Source of the DNA: Streptomyces viridochromogenes
GTDB taxonomy: Bacteria > Actinomycetota > Actinomycetes > Streptomycetales > Streptomycetaceae
Direction: 5' to 3'
Assembly (NCBI RefSeq): GCF_001270495.1
Contig: NZ_LGUR01000162.1
Coordinates: 62,001-126,000 of the forward strand
DNA length: 64,000 bases
The notes below the pieces were generated by a model. The model ran no database searches. It saw only the letters and a list, made by a program, of their open reading frames with translations, and was not told the DNA's origin. Positions 9,066 to 18,110 of the stretch are shown piece by piece (the stretch's first letter is position 1; each line of letters begins with the position of its first letter). A program made the position numbers and the translations under genes.

Positions 9066-10253
9066 GAGTTCATGCGCTTCGCGGCCAAGGCCGATGTCGA
9101 GCCGATGCAGGCCGTCAACCTCGGCACCCGCGGCCTGCAGGAGGCACTCGACCTCCTGGAGTACACCAACCACCCCGCCGGCACGGCCTTCTCCGAGCTG
9201 CGCCGCTCGCACGGCGTGGACAAGCCGCACGGCATCCGGCTGTGGTGCCTGGGCAACGAGATGGACGGCCCCTGGCAGCTCGGCCACAAGAGCGCCGACG
9301 AATACGGCCGCCTCGCCGCCGTCACCGCCAAGGCCATGCGCGATGTCGACCCCGGTCTGGAACTGGTCGCCTGCGGAAGCTCCAACCGCTCCATGCCGAC
9401 CTTCGGCGCCTGGGAGGCGACGGTCCTGGAGCACACGTACGACCTCGTCGACTTCATCTCCTGCCACGCCTACTACGAGGAGAGCGACGGCGACGTCGAC
9501 AGCTTCCTCGCCTCGGCCGCAGACATGGAAGCCTTCATCGAAGGGGTGGTCGCCACCGCCGATCACATCGGGGCCAAGCGCCGCTCCGGCAAGCGGATCA
9601 ACCTCTCCTTCGACGAGTGGAACGTCTGGTACCAGAGCCGGCCGGTCAACAACACCGACACCCCGGACTGGAGCGTGGCGCCGCGCCAGCTCGAGGACGT
9701 CTACAACGTCACCGACGCCGTCGTGGTCGGCAGCCTGCTGATCACCCTGCTGCGCCACTGCGACCGCGTCACCGCGGCCTGTCTCGCCCAGCTGGTGAAC
9801 GTCATCGCCCCCATCATGACCGAGCCCGGCGGCCCGGCCTGGCGGCAGACCATCTTCCACCCCTTCGCCGACGCGGCCCGCCACGGCCGCGGCCAGGTGC
9901 TCCGGCTCGCCCTGGACGGCCCCGTCCACGACACCGCCCGCTACGGCGAGGTGCCCCTGCTGCACGCGACCGCCGTCCAGCAGGAGGACGGGTCGCTCAC
10001 CGTCTTCGCCGTCAACCGGGACACCACGAGGCCGCTCGAACTCACCGCCGACCTGCGGGCGTTCAACCCGGTGACCGGGCAGGTGACGCACACCGCCCTG
10101 GCCGACCCCGACCGCCACGCGGCCAACACGCTCCAGCATCAGGACCGCGTGACGCCCAAGCCGGTGACCGGCACCGTCACGGACGGCGGACGGCTGAGCG
10201 CCCTGCTGCCACCGATGTCCTGGAACACCATCACCATCCCGCTCGCCCCGTGA
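9066..10253 (+). pseudogene. GH51 alpha-L-arabinofuranosidase lacking its N-terminus (deletion fusion)
   Basis: Homology begins abruptly at GAG-TTC-ATG (9066), in the middle of the GH51 barrel at the EFMRFAAKA helix, and continues cleanly to the normal C-terminus. The acid/base glutamate in CLGNEMDGPW (residue 63 counted from ATG 9072) and the nucleophile in SFDEWNVWY (residue 182) are both kept. About 110-130 N-terminal residues, including the first barrel strands, are absent compared with the usual 500-residue family length. The intact enzyme removes L-arabinofuranose from arabinan or arabinogalactan. The upstream frame is a truncated binding protein in a different register, so no fusion protein is made. 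A 393-residue product from ATG 9072 is possible but would probably not fold. Confidence 0.85.
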
Positions 10254-10326
10254 GCGGCCCCAGGATCCACCGCTCGACCCGCATCCCCCCTGCACAATCC
10301 CTGAACCTCGACGGAGAGGTGACACT

Positions 10327-11832
10327 ATGTCCGACACCACATCACACCGCACAGCGCCACCGCGCGCCCGATGGCGGACCACCATGGCCGCGGTCCTGAC
10401 CCTGCTGGGCAGCCTCGCTGCCCTGCTCGTGCCCGCCACGCAGGCACACGCGGCCACGGTGACCTTCACGACGGGCGCCGCACGAACCGACCAGAACGGC
10501 AACGCCCTGCAGTTGCACGGGCTCGGCATCGTCAAGGTCGGCGACACCTGGTACGGCTTCGGCGAGGACAAGACCGGCAAGACGTCGGCGGACACGTCGT
10601 TCGAGGACATCACCTGCTACACCTCGACCGACCTGGCGAACTGGAGCTACCGGGGCCAGGCCCTGAGCAGGCAGAGCAGCGGGGATCTGGGACCGAGCCG
10701 GATCGTGGAGCGGCCGAAGGTCATCTACAACAAGTCGACCAGCACGTACGTGATGTACATGCACATCGACAGCACCAACTACGCCGAGGCCAGGGTCGGT
10801 GTGGCCACGAGCAGCACGCCGTGCGGCCCGTACACCTACCGGGGCAGCTTCCGGCCGATGGGCAACCTCAGCCGGGACATCGGCCTGTTCCAGGAGACCG
10901 ACGGCACCGCCTACCTGATGAGCGAGGACCGCAACAACGGCCTGCGCATCTACAAGCTCTCCGCCGACTACCTCTCCGTGGACAGCGCGGTGGCGGTGCT
11001 GGGCAGCGCCGGCAGCAGCGGCAGTGTCGAGTCGCCCGCCATGGTGAAGATCGACGGGATGTACTACGTCCTCGGCTCCCGCCTGACCGGCTGGAGCCTG
11101 AACGACAACGTCTACGCCACCGCCACCTCGCTGAGCGGCCCCTGGTCGGCGTTCCGGAACTTCGCCGCCCCCGGCACCCGCACCTACGGCAGCCAGACGG
11201 CGAACATCATCACGGTCCAGGGCACCTCCGGCACCACGTACATCTACGCGGGCGACCGCTGGGACACCTCCAACCTGGGCGCGTCGAAGCTGATCTGGCT
11301 GCCGCTGACCATCCGGGGCACGACGGTGAACCTCGGTCAGTACCCGACCTGGTCCCTCAACGTGGACGCGGGCACATGGACGGCCGGCAGCGGGATCCCG
11401 TCGGAAGGGGTCCACACGCTGAAGAACGTCGGCAGCTCGATGCTGATGGACGTCGCCAGCGGCTCCACCGCGACCGGCGCCAAGATCATCCAGTGGCCGT
11501 CCACCGGCGGTACCAACCAGCAGTGGACCCTCACCCGGGTGGCGGACAACATCTTCACGCTCAAGAGCGTCAAGAGCGGCCTGTGCCTGGACGTCCCGAG
11601 CCGGTCGACCACCGCCGGCGTCCAGTTGCAGCAGTGGACCTGCAACGGCGGGACGAACCAGCAGTGGGCCCTGGACCTGACAGGCAGCTACACCGGCAGC
11701 AACTACATGCTGGTGAACATCGGCAGCGGCCTGCACATCGGCGTCGCGGGCTCGACCACCCAGGGAGCGGCGGTAAACCAGGAGCTCGGCGGCAGCGCGA
11801 GCGCCAACAGCGAGACCTGGACTCTCTCCTGA
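10327..11832 (+). CDS. Secreted GH43 (subfamily 24-like) exo-beta-1,3-galactanase with C-terminal ricin-type lectin domain
   Basis: A 501-residue secreted protein. The signal peptide is long and ends near ATQAHAA. The five-bladed GH43 domain spans about residues 45-345 and carries DTWYGFGEDK and GSVESPAMVKIDGMYY. From about 360 a CBM13/ricin-B trefoil shows repeated QxW signatures (NQQWTL, LQQWTC, NQQWALD). The pattern ESPAM...GSRLTGW matches exo-beta-1,3-galactanases of subfamily 24. In that group the acid is Glu (here Glu235) and the usual base Asp is replaced by Gln (here Gln290 in YGSQTA). It would trim the beta-1,3-galactan backbone of type II arabinogalactan outside the cell. ATG 10327 follows GGAGAGGTG. 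Confidence 0.85.
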   Translation: MSDTTSHRTAPPRARWRTTMAAVLTLLGSLAALLVPATQAHAATVTFTTGAARTDQNGNALQLHGLGIVKVGDTWYGFGEDKTGKTSADTSFEDITCYTSTDLANWSYRGQALSRQSSGDLGPSRIVERPKVIYNKSTSTYVMYMHIDSTNYAEARVGVATSSTPCGPYTYRGSFRPMGNLSRDIGLFQETDGTAYLMSEDRNNGLRIYKLSADYLSVDSAVAVLGSAGSSGSVESPAMVKIDGMYYVLGSRLTGWSLNDNVYATATSLSGPWSAFRNFAAPGTRTYGSQTANIITVQGTSGTTYIYAGDRWDTSNLGASKLIWLPLTIRGTTVNLGQYPTWSLNVDAGTWTAGSGIPSEGVHTLKNVGSSMLMDVASGSTATGAKIIQWPSTGGTNQQWTLTRVADNIFTLKSVKSGLCLDVPSRSTTAGVQLQQWTCNGGTNQQWALDLTGSYTGSNYMLVNIGSGLHIGVAGSTTQGAAVNQELGGSASANSETWTLS

Positions 11833-12109
11833 CCGCGTGCCCCGGCGACCCCGCCATCAAGGGGGGCGTCGGGGCACTGCCCGTACACCGAAGTGATGCG
11901 GCGCCATTCGTGACAGGCAACGGGTGGGCAGTGGGTCGCCACGGGGTCGCCCGTTACGACCCGCCGCAGCCGGCCTCGCCGGATACGAAGGCGCGGCCCG
12001 ATTCGGACACCCCCATAACTTTCCCGACACCTTCAAACGTCTACGACCGGTTGGTTCTATTCGATGTGTGGTCCGCTGTCATGCGGTCCTCAAGGAAGAG
12101 GCCCCACTC

Positions 12110-14077
12110 ATGATGCGTAGTGCAGGCGAGCAGGAAGAGCCCGGTGCGGGTTCCGTCGAGAACCCGGCGACCGTCTCCCGCAGGGGAATACTCAAGGGCG
12201 TGATCATCACCGCCGGAACGGCGGCGGGGCTGGGGGCGACATGGCCCGCCTACGCCGCGGACGCCTCCGTCAGGGCGACCTCGCCGGACGGCAGGACGGT
12301 CCTCACCTTGTCGGTGGTGGGCGGAGCGCTCCAGTGGTCCGTCCTGCGCAGCGGCACCACTGTGATCGCCACCTCGCCCCTCGGTCTCAGGCTGAGCAAC
12401 AGGACGACCCTCGGCAGCAACGTGGCGGTGACCCAGAACCAGCACTGGACCACCAACACCACCTGGAATCCGGTCTACGGCCGCAACTCGACCGTGACCG
12501 ACCACTACCAGGAGCAGCGCTGGAACCTCCAGGACACCGTCTCCGGGGTCCGCTTCAGCGTCCAGGCCCGCGCCTACAACGCCGGCGTCGCCCTCCGCTA
12601 CGTCCTGCTCGGCGCAGGCACCGCCACCATCTCCGACGAGCTGACGACATTCACCTTCCCGGACAAGACGCTGGTCTACAGCGCCCGTGACGAGGCCGAC
12701 TACATCCCGCTCGCCCCCGGTTCCATCCCGGTCACCGGCACCTCCGGCACGGACAACGGTCCTCTGACCGACCTGCCGCTGACCGCGACTCTGCCCAGTG
12801 GGGTCATCGCGTGCGTGTGCGAGTCCTCCCGGGTGAACTTCCCCCGGATGATGCTCAGTTCCGTCTCGGGGCAGCCGGGCGCCCTGTCCGCCTTCCTGAT
12901 GGAGCACACCGCACGTGGCAGCGGCCCGGTCGCGACGACCTCCACCGTCACCACGCCGTTCGCGACGCCGTGGCGCGCGGTGGTGATCGGGTCGACCCAC
13001 GCCGAGCTGGTCGACAACGCCGACCTGGTGCTCAACCTGGCCCCGCCCAACGCCCTCGTCGACACCTCGTGGATCAAGCCCGGCAAGGTCTTCCGCTGCG
13101 AGCTCACCACCGCCGCCGGCATCCAGGGCGTCGACTTCGCCGTCGCGCGCGGCTTGCAGTACATCGAGTACGACGGCGGATGGTACGGACCGGTCACCTC
13201 GCCCGCCAGGCAGCCGATTCCCGAGATCGACCTTCCTTCGGTCATCTCCTATGCCACCGAGCGCGGCATCGGAGTCATCCTCTACGCGGACCGCGCCGCG
13301 CTGGGCGACGTGGACTCCCTGTTCGCGCTCTACAAGAGCTGGGGCGTGGCCGGCGTCAAGCTGGGTTTCGTCCTCGACGGCACCCAGGCCATGACAAACC
13401 AGATCACCGGCTGGGCGAAGACGGCCGCGAAGTACCAGCTGCTGATCGACATGCACGACAACATCCGCCCGTTCGGCTACGAGCGCACGTACCCGAACTT
13501 CCTCAGCATGGAAGGCGTCCGGGGCAACGAGCAGTTCCCGACCGCCACCCACAACGTGACTCTGCCCTTCGCCCGCAACATCGGCGGCCCGCTGGACTAC
13601 ACGATCTGCTACGGCCAGTCCCGCAACAAGACCACGAACGCCCACCAGATGGCGATGGCCGCGGTGTACTACCAGCCGCTGAACTTCCTCTTCTGGTATG
13701 ACAAGCAGACGTCCAAGTACGCCAACACCGCCAACTGGCCGGGACTGCCCTGGTTCAACGCCGTCCCCACGACCTGGGACGTGAGCCGAACCCTGGCCGG
13801 ATCGATCGGCCAGTTCGTCGCCGTGGCCCGTCGGCGGGGGACCACCTGGTATCTGGGGGCGATGACCAACGAGACGGCCCGGACGCTGTCGCTCCCGCTG
13901 TCGTTCCTGGACAGCGGTGTCAGTTACACCGCCACCGTCTACGCCGACGGCACGCCGGGCACCAGCCCGTACCAGACCCCGGTCGTGGTCAGTACCCGAA
14001 CAGTCACCTCGGCCACCACGCTGGACGTGGCCATGGCCCCCGCGGGCGGCCAGGCGATCATCCTCAAGCCGAGCTGA
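12110..14077 (+). CDS. Secreted GH97 family glycosidase (Tat signal)
   Basis: A 655-residue protein with a twin-arginine signal (VSRRGILKGVIITAG, cleavage near AYAA). An N-terminal beta-sandwich (about 45-290) is followed by a TIM barrel with GLQYIEYDGGWYG, AGVKLGFV, LLIDMHDNIRPFGYERTYPN and MEGVRGNEQF, then a C-terminal beta domain. This is the GH97 layout; the family contains inverting alpha-glucosidases and retaining alpha-galactosidases. The retaining members have Asp at the VKLGF position, whereas here it is Gly, which points towards the inverting type. This is an inference from family knowledge. The start at 12110 (ATG ATG) follows AAGGAAGAGG; the frame opens earlier without homology. 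The preceding 277 bp contain no gene. Confidence 0.85.
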   Translation: MMRSAGEQEEPGAGSVENPATVSRRGILKGVIITAGTAAGLGATWPAYAADASVRATSPDGRTVLTLSVVGGALQWSVLRSGTTVIATSPLGLRLSNRTTLGSNVAVTQNQHWTTNTTWNPVYGRNSTVTDHYQEQRWNLQDTVSGVRFSVQARAYNAGVALRYVLLGAGTATISDELTTFTFPDKTLVYSARDEADYIPLAPGSIPVTGTSGTDNGPLTDLPLTATLPSGVIACVCESSRVNFPRMMLSSVSGQPGALSAFLMEHTARGSGPVATTSTVTTPFATPWRAVVIGSTHAELVDNADLVLNLAPPNALVDTSWIKPGKVFRCELTTAAGIQGVDFAVARGLQYIEYDGGWYGPVTSPARQPIPEIDLPSVISYATERGIGVILYADRAALGDVDSLFALYKSWGVAGVKLGFVLDGTQAMTNQITGWAKTAAKYQLLIDMHDNIRPFGYERTYPNFLSMEGVRGNEQFPTATHNVTLPFARNIGGPLDYTICYGQSRNKTTNAHQMAMAAVYYQPLNFLFWYDKQTSKYANTANWPGLPWFNAVPTTWDVSRTLAGSIGQFVAVARRRGTTWYLGAMTNETARTLSLPLSFLDSGVSYTATVYADGTPGTSPYQTPVVVSTRTVTSATTLDVAMAPAGGQAIILKPS

Positions 14078-14309
14078 CAGGCCACCCCCTGAGGGCGTCG
14101 GCCTCGTCACGCCCGCTGCCGGGCCTGGGGTTCTCCGTTCGGGCCCGGCAGTCGCTGAGGAGCTCCTACGCCCTGTCGCACACGAAGGCACTCCGCCCGC
14201 TGATCGACTTGCCGACGATCAGGGTGTTCATCTCCTGGTGGGATCACCGGACTGACCACTTCCCCTGCCGGGAGAAGCCACGGCGACGCCGACGTACAAC
14301 CGCATCCGG

Positions 14310-14695
14310 TGACGGGTTTGTCGAGGGGGCCTGCCGGTTGCACCTGTCGTATCGCGTCGGTCACCTGATGGAGAAGCGCCTTCAGTTGGCTGTCCTTGGC
14401 GCCGAGCTTCTCGGTGATCTGCTGTTCGATCTCCGCGATCACGGCGTCGGCCTTGCGTAGGGCGTCGCGGCCGGCGTTCCAGTTGGCCCCGGCCCTCCAG
14501 TCGGGTCACCAGGGAGGCCACCGCCTGCGGGGTGACGTTCAGGCGGCGGGCCAGTTCCGCTCCGGCCAGGCCGGGATCGACGTGGACGGCGATGAGCAGC
14601 GAATAGTGTGCCGCCGCCATGCCCAGCGAGCGCCGTCCGTTGCTCCTTCAGGGCTGTCACGGCCAACTCCGCCCGCCGCAGTGCCCAGGTCACCC
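14310..14695 (-). pseudogene. MarR-family regulator remnant with several frameshifts
   Basis: Three reading frames read in turn on the minus strand rebuild a MarR protein. The first has VTWALRRAELAVTALKEQR (ending near 14620). The second has MAAAHYSLLIAVHVDPGLAGAELARRLNVTPQAVASLVTRL, the winged helix (to about 14475). The third has GRDALRKADAVIAEIEQQI and LKALLHQVTDAIRQV (to about 14310). At least two frameshifts and a small loss in the wing are needed, so no functional regulator is made. The flanking 14078-14309 and 14696-14943 show no gene. Confidence 0.7.
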
Positions 14696-14943
14696 GGTCC
14701 AGTGCGTCGGCGCCGACGGGGCCCTTCGCGTATCACCCCCCGAATGCGGCGGAGCCGGTGAAGCACCAGGACGGCGGTGGCAAGCTTCACGTCGCCGCCC
14801 GGCGAACCGAGGACGGCCGGCGATTCACGCGGGTCCGTCTCAAGGTTGTCTTCACTCAAGGGGATCCCATGAGTGTCCACGTCTAAAAGGGTGCGCGATC
14901 GACTCCTTTACCATGCGGGGTCTTGAAAAAGAGGAGCCGGCAG

Positions 14944-15262
14944 GACCTAGTCCGACGCCGGAGCACCGCTCGGTCGGAGGTGAGCACACCGGTCGGCCGC
15001 CTGACGACGTCCACCCGCCGAACCGAGGAGATCGCCTCCACCTCGCTGGAGCTGACGAGCACCGAGCGGCTGCGCACCGGGCACAACCGCATCCCGCGCG
15101 ACATCGTCCCCGTCGGCGACACACTGCTTTTCGGCGGCAACGTCTTCCTCGCGCTCAAGCCGGAGACGGTGGTCGGTGACGACTTCGCGCTGTCCGACCG
15201 CGACCCCAACCGGCTGCCTGGGGACGCCGTGCCGAGCCTGCTCGACGACCCGGCCTTCGACC
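14944..15262 (+). pseudogene. C-terminal fragment of a large DNA-repair-ATPase-like protein
   Basis: The frame carries TEEIASTSLELTSTERLRTGHN, RIPRDIVPVGDTLLFGGNVF and DRDPNRLPGDAVPSLLDD. This is the tail domain of long actinobacterial AAA-type proteins annotated as DNA repair ATPases (normally over 1,500 residues). No start or upstream domain is present, and the frame degenerates after DDPAFDR. I recognise the family from memory only, so the name is tentative; that it is a fragment is clear. 15263-15440 holds nothing further. Confidence 0.45.
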
Positions 15263-15440
15263 GGCCTTCGACCGGGAGCTCGCCGCCGCCCGCTTCCGGC
15301 TGCAACCGCCAGGCCCGCAGACCAGCCGGGGTGGCGTACACAGCAGGCAGGGCCGGAAGCCGGCGACCGCCGATTGGCCGTGCAGCGGGGTGCACGCGAA
15401 GTGGCGGAGCCGCGCCCCCCCCGCTGTCGCACATGTCCGG

Positions 15441-16349
15441 TCATCGGTCGTAGGCGAGGCGGGTTTGGCGGGGCACCGGGCCGAAGGCGCCGGCGTGGAA
15501 GTCGGCGAACGCCTTGGTGATCTCCAGCTTGGTGTTCATGACGAACGGGCCGCCCATGGCGACGGCTTCGTGGATGGGCGTGCCGCTGTAGACCATGACG
15601 CGGGCGGGCCGTTCGGGGTCGGCGGCCGCCAGGTGCAGCAAGGTGGCCACCGGAGTACCGCCGTCATCCTCGCTCCTCCCCGTGACGGGGTCGGACCAGC
15701 CGGTCTGCCCGGCGTGCAGTTCCCGGCCGCCGATCAGCAGGCGCCCGTTCATGACGTGGGCGAACAGCCGGTGTTCGGCGGGGACTTGCAGGTCGTAGAA
15801 GGCATCGGGGTCAAGGGTGGCGACGACGCCCTGCACCGGGTGATGGGTGTCGGTCGCGCCGGTGACGCCGCCGACGCTCCCGGCGTGGACGTCGATCGTC
15901 ACACCCGGCGCGTGCACGCGCGGCATGGCGGCCTTGGTCAGGTCCTGGTAGCGCGACGGCGTCAGCTTCTTCTCGGCGGGCAGATTCAGCCACATCTGCA
16001 GCACGTGCGCGTGCTCGTCGCGGTAGGCGAGCTCACGGTGGATGATGCCGCGCCCGGCGGTCATCCACTGCACCTCACCGGCCTGCAGGGCCCCGGCGTG
16101 GCCGAGGTTGTCGCCGTGTTCCAGGACGCCGTCCACGACGGTGGTGACGGTCTCCAGGCCGCGGTGGGGGTGCCACTCGAAGCCGGGGGTGGAGAACCGG
16201 TCCTCGACCAGGGCGAGGAAGGGGTCGGTCAGGGCCGGGTCGGTCGGCACGAAGACCAGTGCCTTGTCGTCGACCTGCGCGTCGGGGCCCAGTTGCTGCT
16301 TGGTGGTGATGCGGGTCAGTGTGCGCTCACCCGTCAACTGTGCGGTCAT
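15441..16349 (-). CDS. Pirin-family protein (cupin, possible quercetin dioxygenase)
   Basis: A 302-residue bicupin. The N-terminal cupin keeps the metal ligands: two His in EWHPHRGLETVT, then His and Glu in MTAGRGIIHRE. The ExEMLQMWLNLP-type strand appears here as HVLQMWLNLPAEKKL, and the C-terminal cupin ends with EAVAMGGPFVMNTKLEITKAF. Bacterial pirins of this type can have quercetinase activity or act as redox-sensitive partners; the role here is not shown. It is intact, although both neighbours are broken, and a second, damaged pirin lies directly upstream on the same strand. Both may descend from a tandem pair. Confidence 0.9.
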   Translation of the reverse strand: MTAQLTGERTLTRITTKQQLGPDAQVDDKALVFVPTDPALTDPFLALVEDRFSTPGFEWHPHRGLETVTTVVDGVLEHGDNLGHAGALQAGEVQWMTAGRGIIHRELAYRDEHAHVLQMWLNLPAEKKLTPSRYQDLTKAAMPRVHAPGVTIDVHAGSVGGVTGATDTHHPVQGVVATLDPDAFYDLQVPAEHRLFAHVMNGRLLIGGRELHAGQTGWSDPVTGRSEDDGGTPVATLLHLAAADPERPARVMVYSGTPIHEAVAMGGPFVMNTKLEITKAFADFHAGAFGPVPRQTRLAYDR

Positions 16350-16418
16350 GGTTGCTCCGTGATGCCGATGCCCGGCTCTCGAAAGGAGACGGGGTGATAA
16401 AGGGGGGACGGACAGGGT

Positions 16419-16984
16419 TCAGGCGACGCGCAGGGCGATCTTGCCGCGCGTGTGGCGGGTCGCGAGGGCTTGGAGCGCCGCCTGGCTGCCGCGGATGTCC
16501 TGGTATCGGGGAGGGACCAGCTTCTTCGCCCGGGCAGGTTGACCCACAGCTGGGTGCCGTGGACCACGCCCCCGCTCATCACCAGGCTCTCCGGCGGTGC
16601 CTCGATGTGCAGGATGCCCGCCCCGGCGGTCATCCACTGGGTGTCGCCGTCGGCGATCCGCCCACTGTCACCGTTGGAGTCCTGGTGGTCCACGATGCCG
16701 TCGATGACGTACGTGACGGTCTCGAAGCCACGGTGCGGATGCCAGGGAGTCCCCTTGGGCTCACCGGGGGCCAGGTCCACTTCGCCGAGGTGATCGAAGT
16801 GGACGAATGGATCCAGTTCGGACAGTGGCACGTCGGCGAACCCGCGGCGTACCGGGAAGCCCTCACCCTCGTAGCCGCGCGGTGCGGTGACCAGCCGGCG
16901 CACCTCACGGGTCCGGGTCCTGGCAGGGGTGAGCGTGGGCAGGCGGGGCAGGACGAGGACGTCCTCGACGGTGATGGCGGGCAT
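16419..16984 (-). pseudogene. Second pirin gene, frameshifted, with an oxidoreductase-like tail
   Basis: ATG 16984, with GGAGG just upstream, opens a pirin N-terminus (MPAITVEDVLVLPRLP, then WHPHRGFETVTYVIDG and MTAGAGILHIEAPP) that is clean to LWVNLPG near 16535. A one-base loss there shifts the frame. Homology resumes in another frame as AKKLVPPRYQDIRGSQAAL. The final residues, ATRHTRGKIALRVA to the stop at 16419, do not look like pirin but like the C-terminus of a zinc-type quinone oxidoreductase. So the gene carries a frameshift and a 3' exchange or deletion. The second cupin is missing. Confidence 0.75.
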
Positions 16985-17092
16985 GGTGCTCCTCCCTGTA
17001 CAGACGCTGCCGGTGATCAGGCGAAGGGGTACGGGCCAGCTCCCGATGCGTCTGCGCTCCGGTCGTGCCAAGAGCCCGGCCGCCGTCGAGGG

Positions 17093-17422
17093 CTACCCGG
17101 CCGGGCACACCAGAAGTTCTGGCACGGGGCCGCTCGCGCGGGCGGCCGCGGCCGCGAGCCCCTGCGGGACCATGCCGCGCGGAAGCAGGAGGGAGAGCTC
17201 GTGGTGGGGCTCGACCGCGTCGAAGGCACGCGCGAGGTCGCTGTCCCACACCAGCAGGTCATGAGGGCCGACGGCCACCTCGCCGTCCCCGTACCGGCAC
17301 ACCAGCCGGCCGCTGAGGTTGATCAGCACCCCGATGCGCGCACGCCGTCCCTCGGCGCTGTCGGTCCGGCCCGCGTAGCGTCCGCCCCGGAACTCGGCGA
17401 CGGTGAGTTCGTCCAGGTCGCT
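17093..17422 (-). pseudogene. AraC-type regulator fragment (cupin-like sensor domain only)
   Basis: About 110 residues on the minus strand match the AraC-binding-like N-terminal domain: DLDELTVAEFRGGRYAGR, then VLINLSGRLVCRYGDGEVAV, PHDLLVWDSDLARAFD and HHELSLLLPR. There is no start codon with homology upstream and no helix-turn-helix downstream; a stop follows at 17093. The upstream boundary at about 17422 abuts another unrelated fragment on the opposite strand, so this is a rearrangement junction. Confidence 0.65.
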
Positions 17423-17605
17423 CCGGTCTGGTACGCACACGCCGAGTACTGGCCGAAGAACGGCGACCCGATCCCGCGTGTGTTCGGCGGGCACCCGAGT
17501 GCGCACGGCGTGTCCCGTACGCAGTACTCGCGGATCAACGCGGTCTACGGGCTCATGCTCGTCACCTCGGTGCTGAAGTTCTTCGACGTTGAGCTGAAGC
17601 GGTAG
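17423..17605 (+). pseudogene. C-terminal fragment of an unidentified protein
   Basis: Roughly 60 residues ending at TAG 17605 have Streptomyces-like codon use and protein-like composition (AEYWPKNGDPIPRVFGGH, then SRINAVYGLMLVTSVLKFFD). No start or ribosome-binding site is present, and the upstream part of the frame is only the antisense of the AraC fragment. I do not recognise the family. It looks like the tail of a gene cut off by the rearrangement at about 17422. Confidence 0.35.
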
Positions 17606-17629
17606 GGCGAGCGGCACCATGCCAAACCG

Positions 17630-17802
17630 TCGCCTCGCGCCCGCCTGCCAGCCACTTCGGCCACCACGTTGGCCACCGCCTTGAGTGACACCTGGAACAC
17701 TGCCGCGACATCCTTGCGAGTCCGGCCCACCACCCACGCGGTCACCGCCCGCAACCGAAGAGCCTCCTGCGCCGACGGCGACAACTGTTGTGTGGCGCCC
17801 AC
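17630..17802 (-). mobile_element. IS630-type transposase remnant
   Basis: ATG 17802 on the minus strand begins about 50 residues of an IS630-family helix-turn-helix domain: LSPSAQEALRLRAVTAWV and RKDVAAVFQVSLKAVANVV. After that the frame shifts and the DDE catalytic part is absent. No terminal inverted repeats were found. It marks past transposition in this decay zone. The 308 bp from here to panD (17803-18110) hold no gene beyond the panD leader. Confidence 0.6.
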
Positions 17803-18110
17803 CAGCTCACTTTGCGGCCGATACCTCGCACTTGCTTGCTGAGTGGCCGCCCATCTGCCTGATGCATCATCAGGTAACTCGGCAACTGATCAGCATCAGT
17901 CTCCGAACATTCCGAAACGGCTGTCCGAACAGATGCCATATCAGCGCTGTCACGGCAGCCAGGCTCTCGTAAAAGTGCAGGTAGAGAGCCTTGTCGTGAG
18001 AGTCAACCGATGTTCCTCGACATCTTCGAGTCCGAGGTGTGTCCGTGTACAGTGAACGACGCCCCTGACCTGCAGAAAGCTGGCGGGGAGCCGTCTTTTA
18101 GGAGTCCAAA

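Noticed and set aside
8632..9741. A 369-residue binding-protein reading frame
   Set aside because: Only the first ~143 residues are protein-like; the rest is an out-of-frame reading of the GH51 gene.
17423..17605. Part of the IS630 element
   Set aside because: It is on the other strand, lacks transposase motifs and has ordinary Streptomyces coding bias; treated as an unrelated gene tail.
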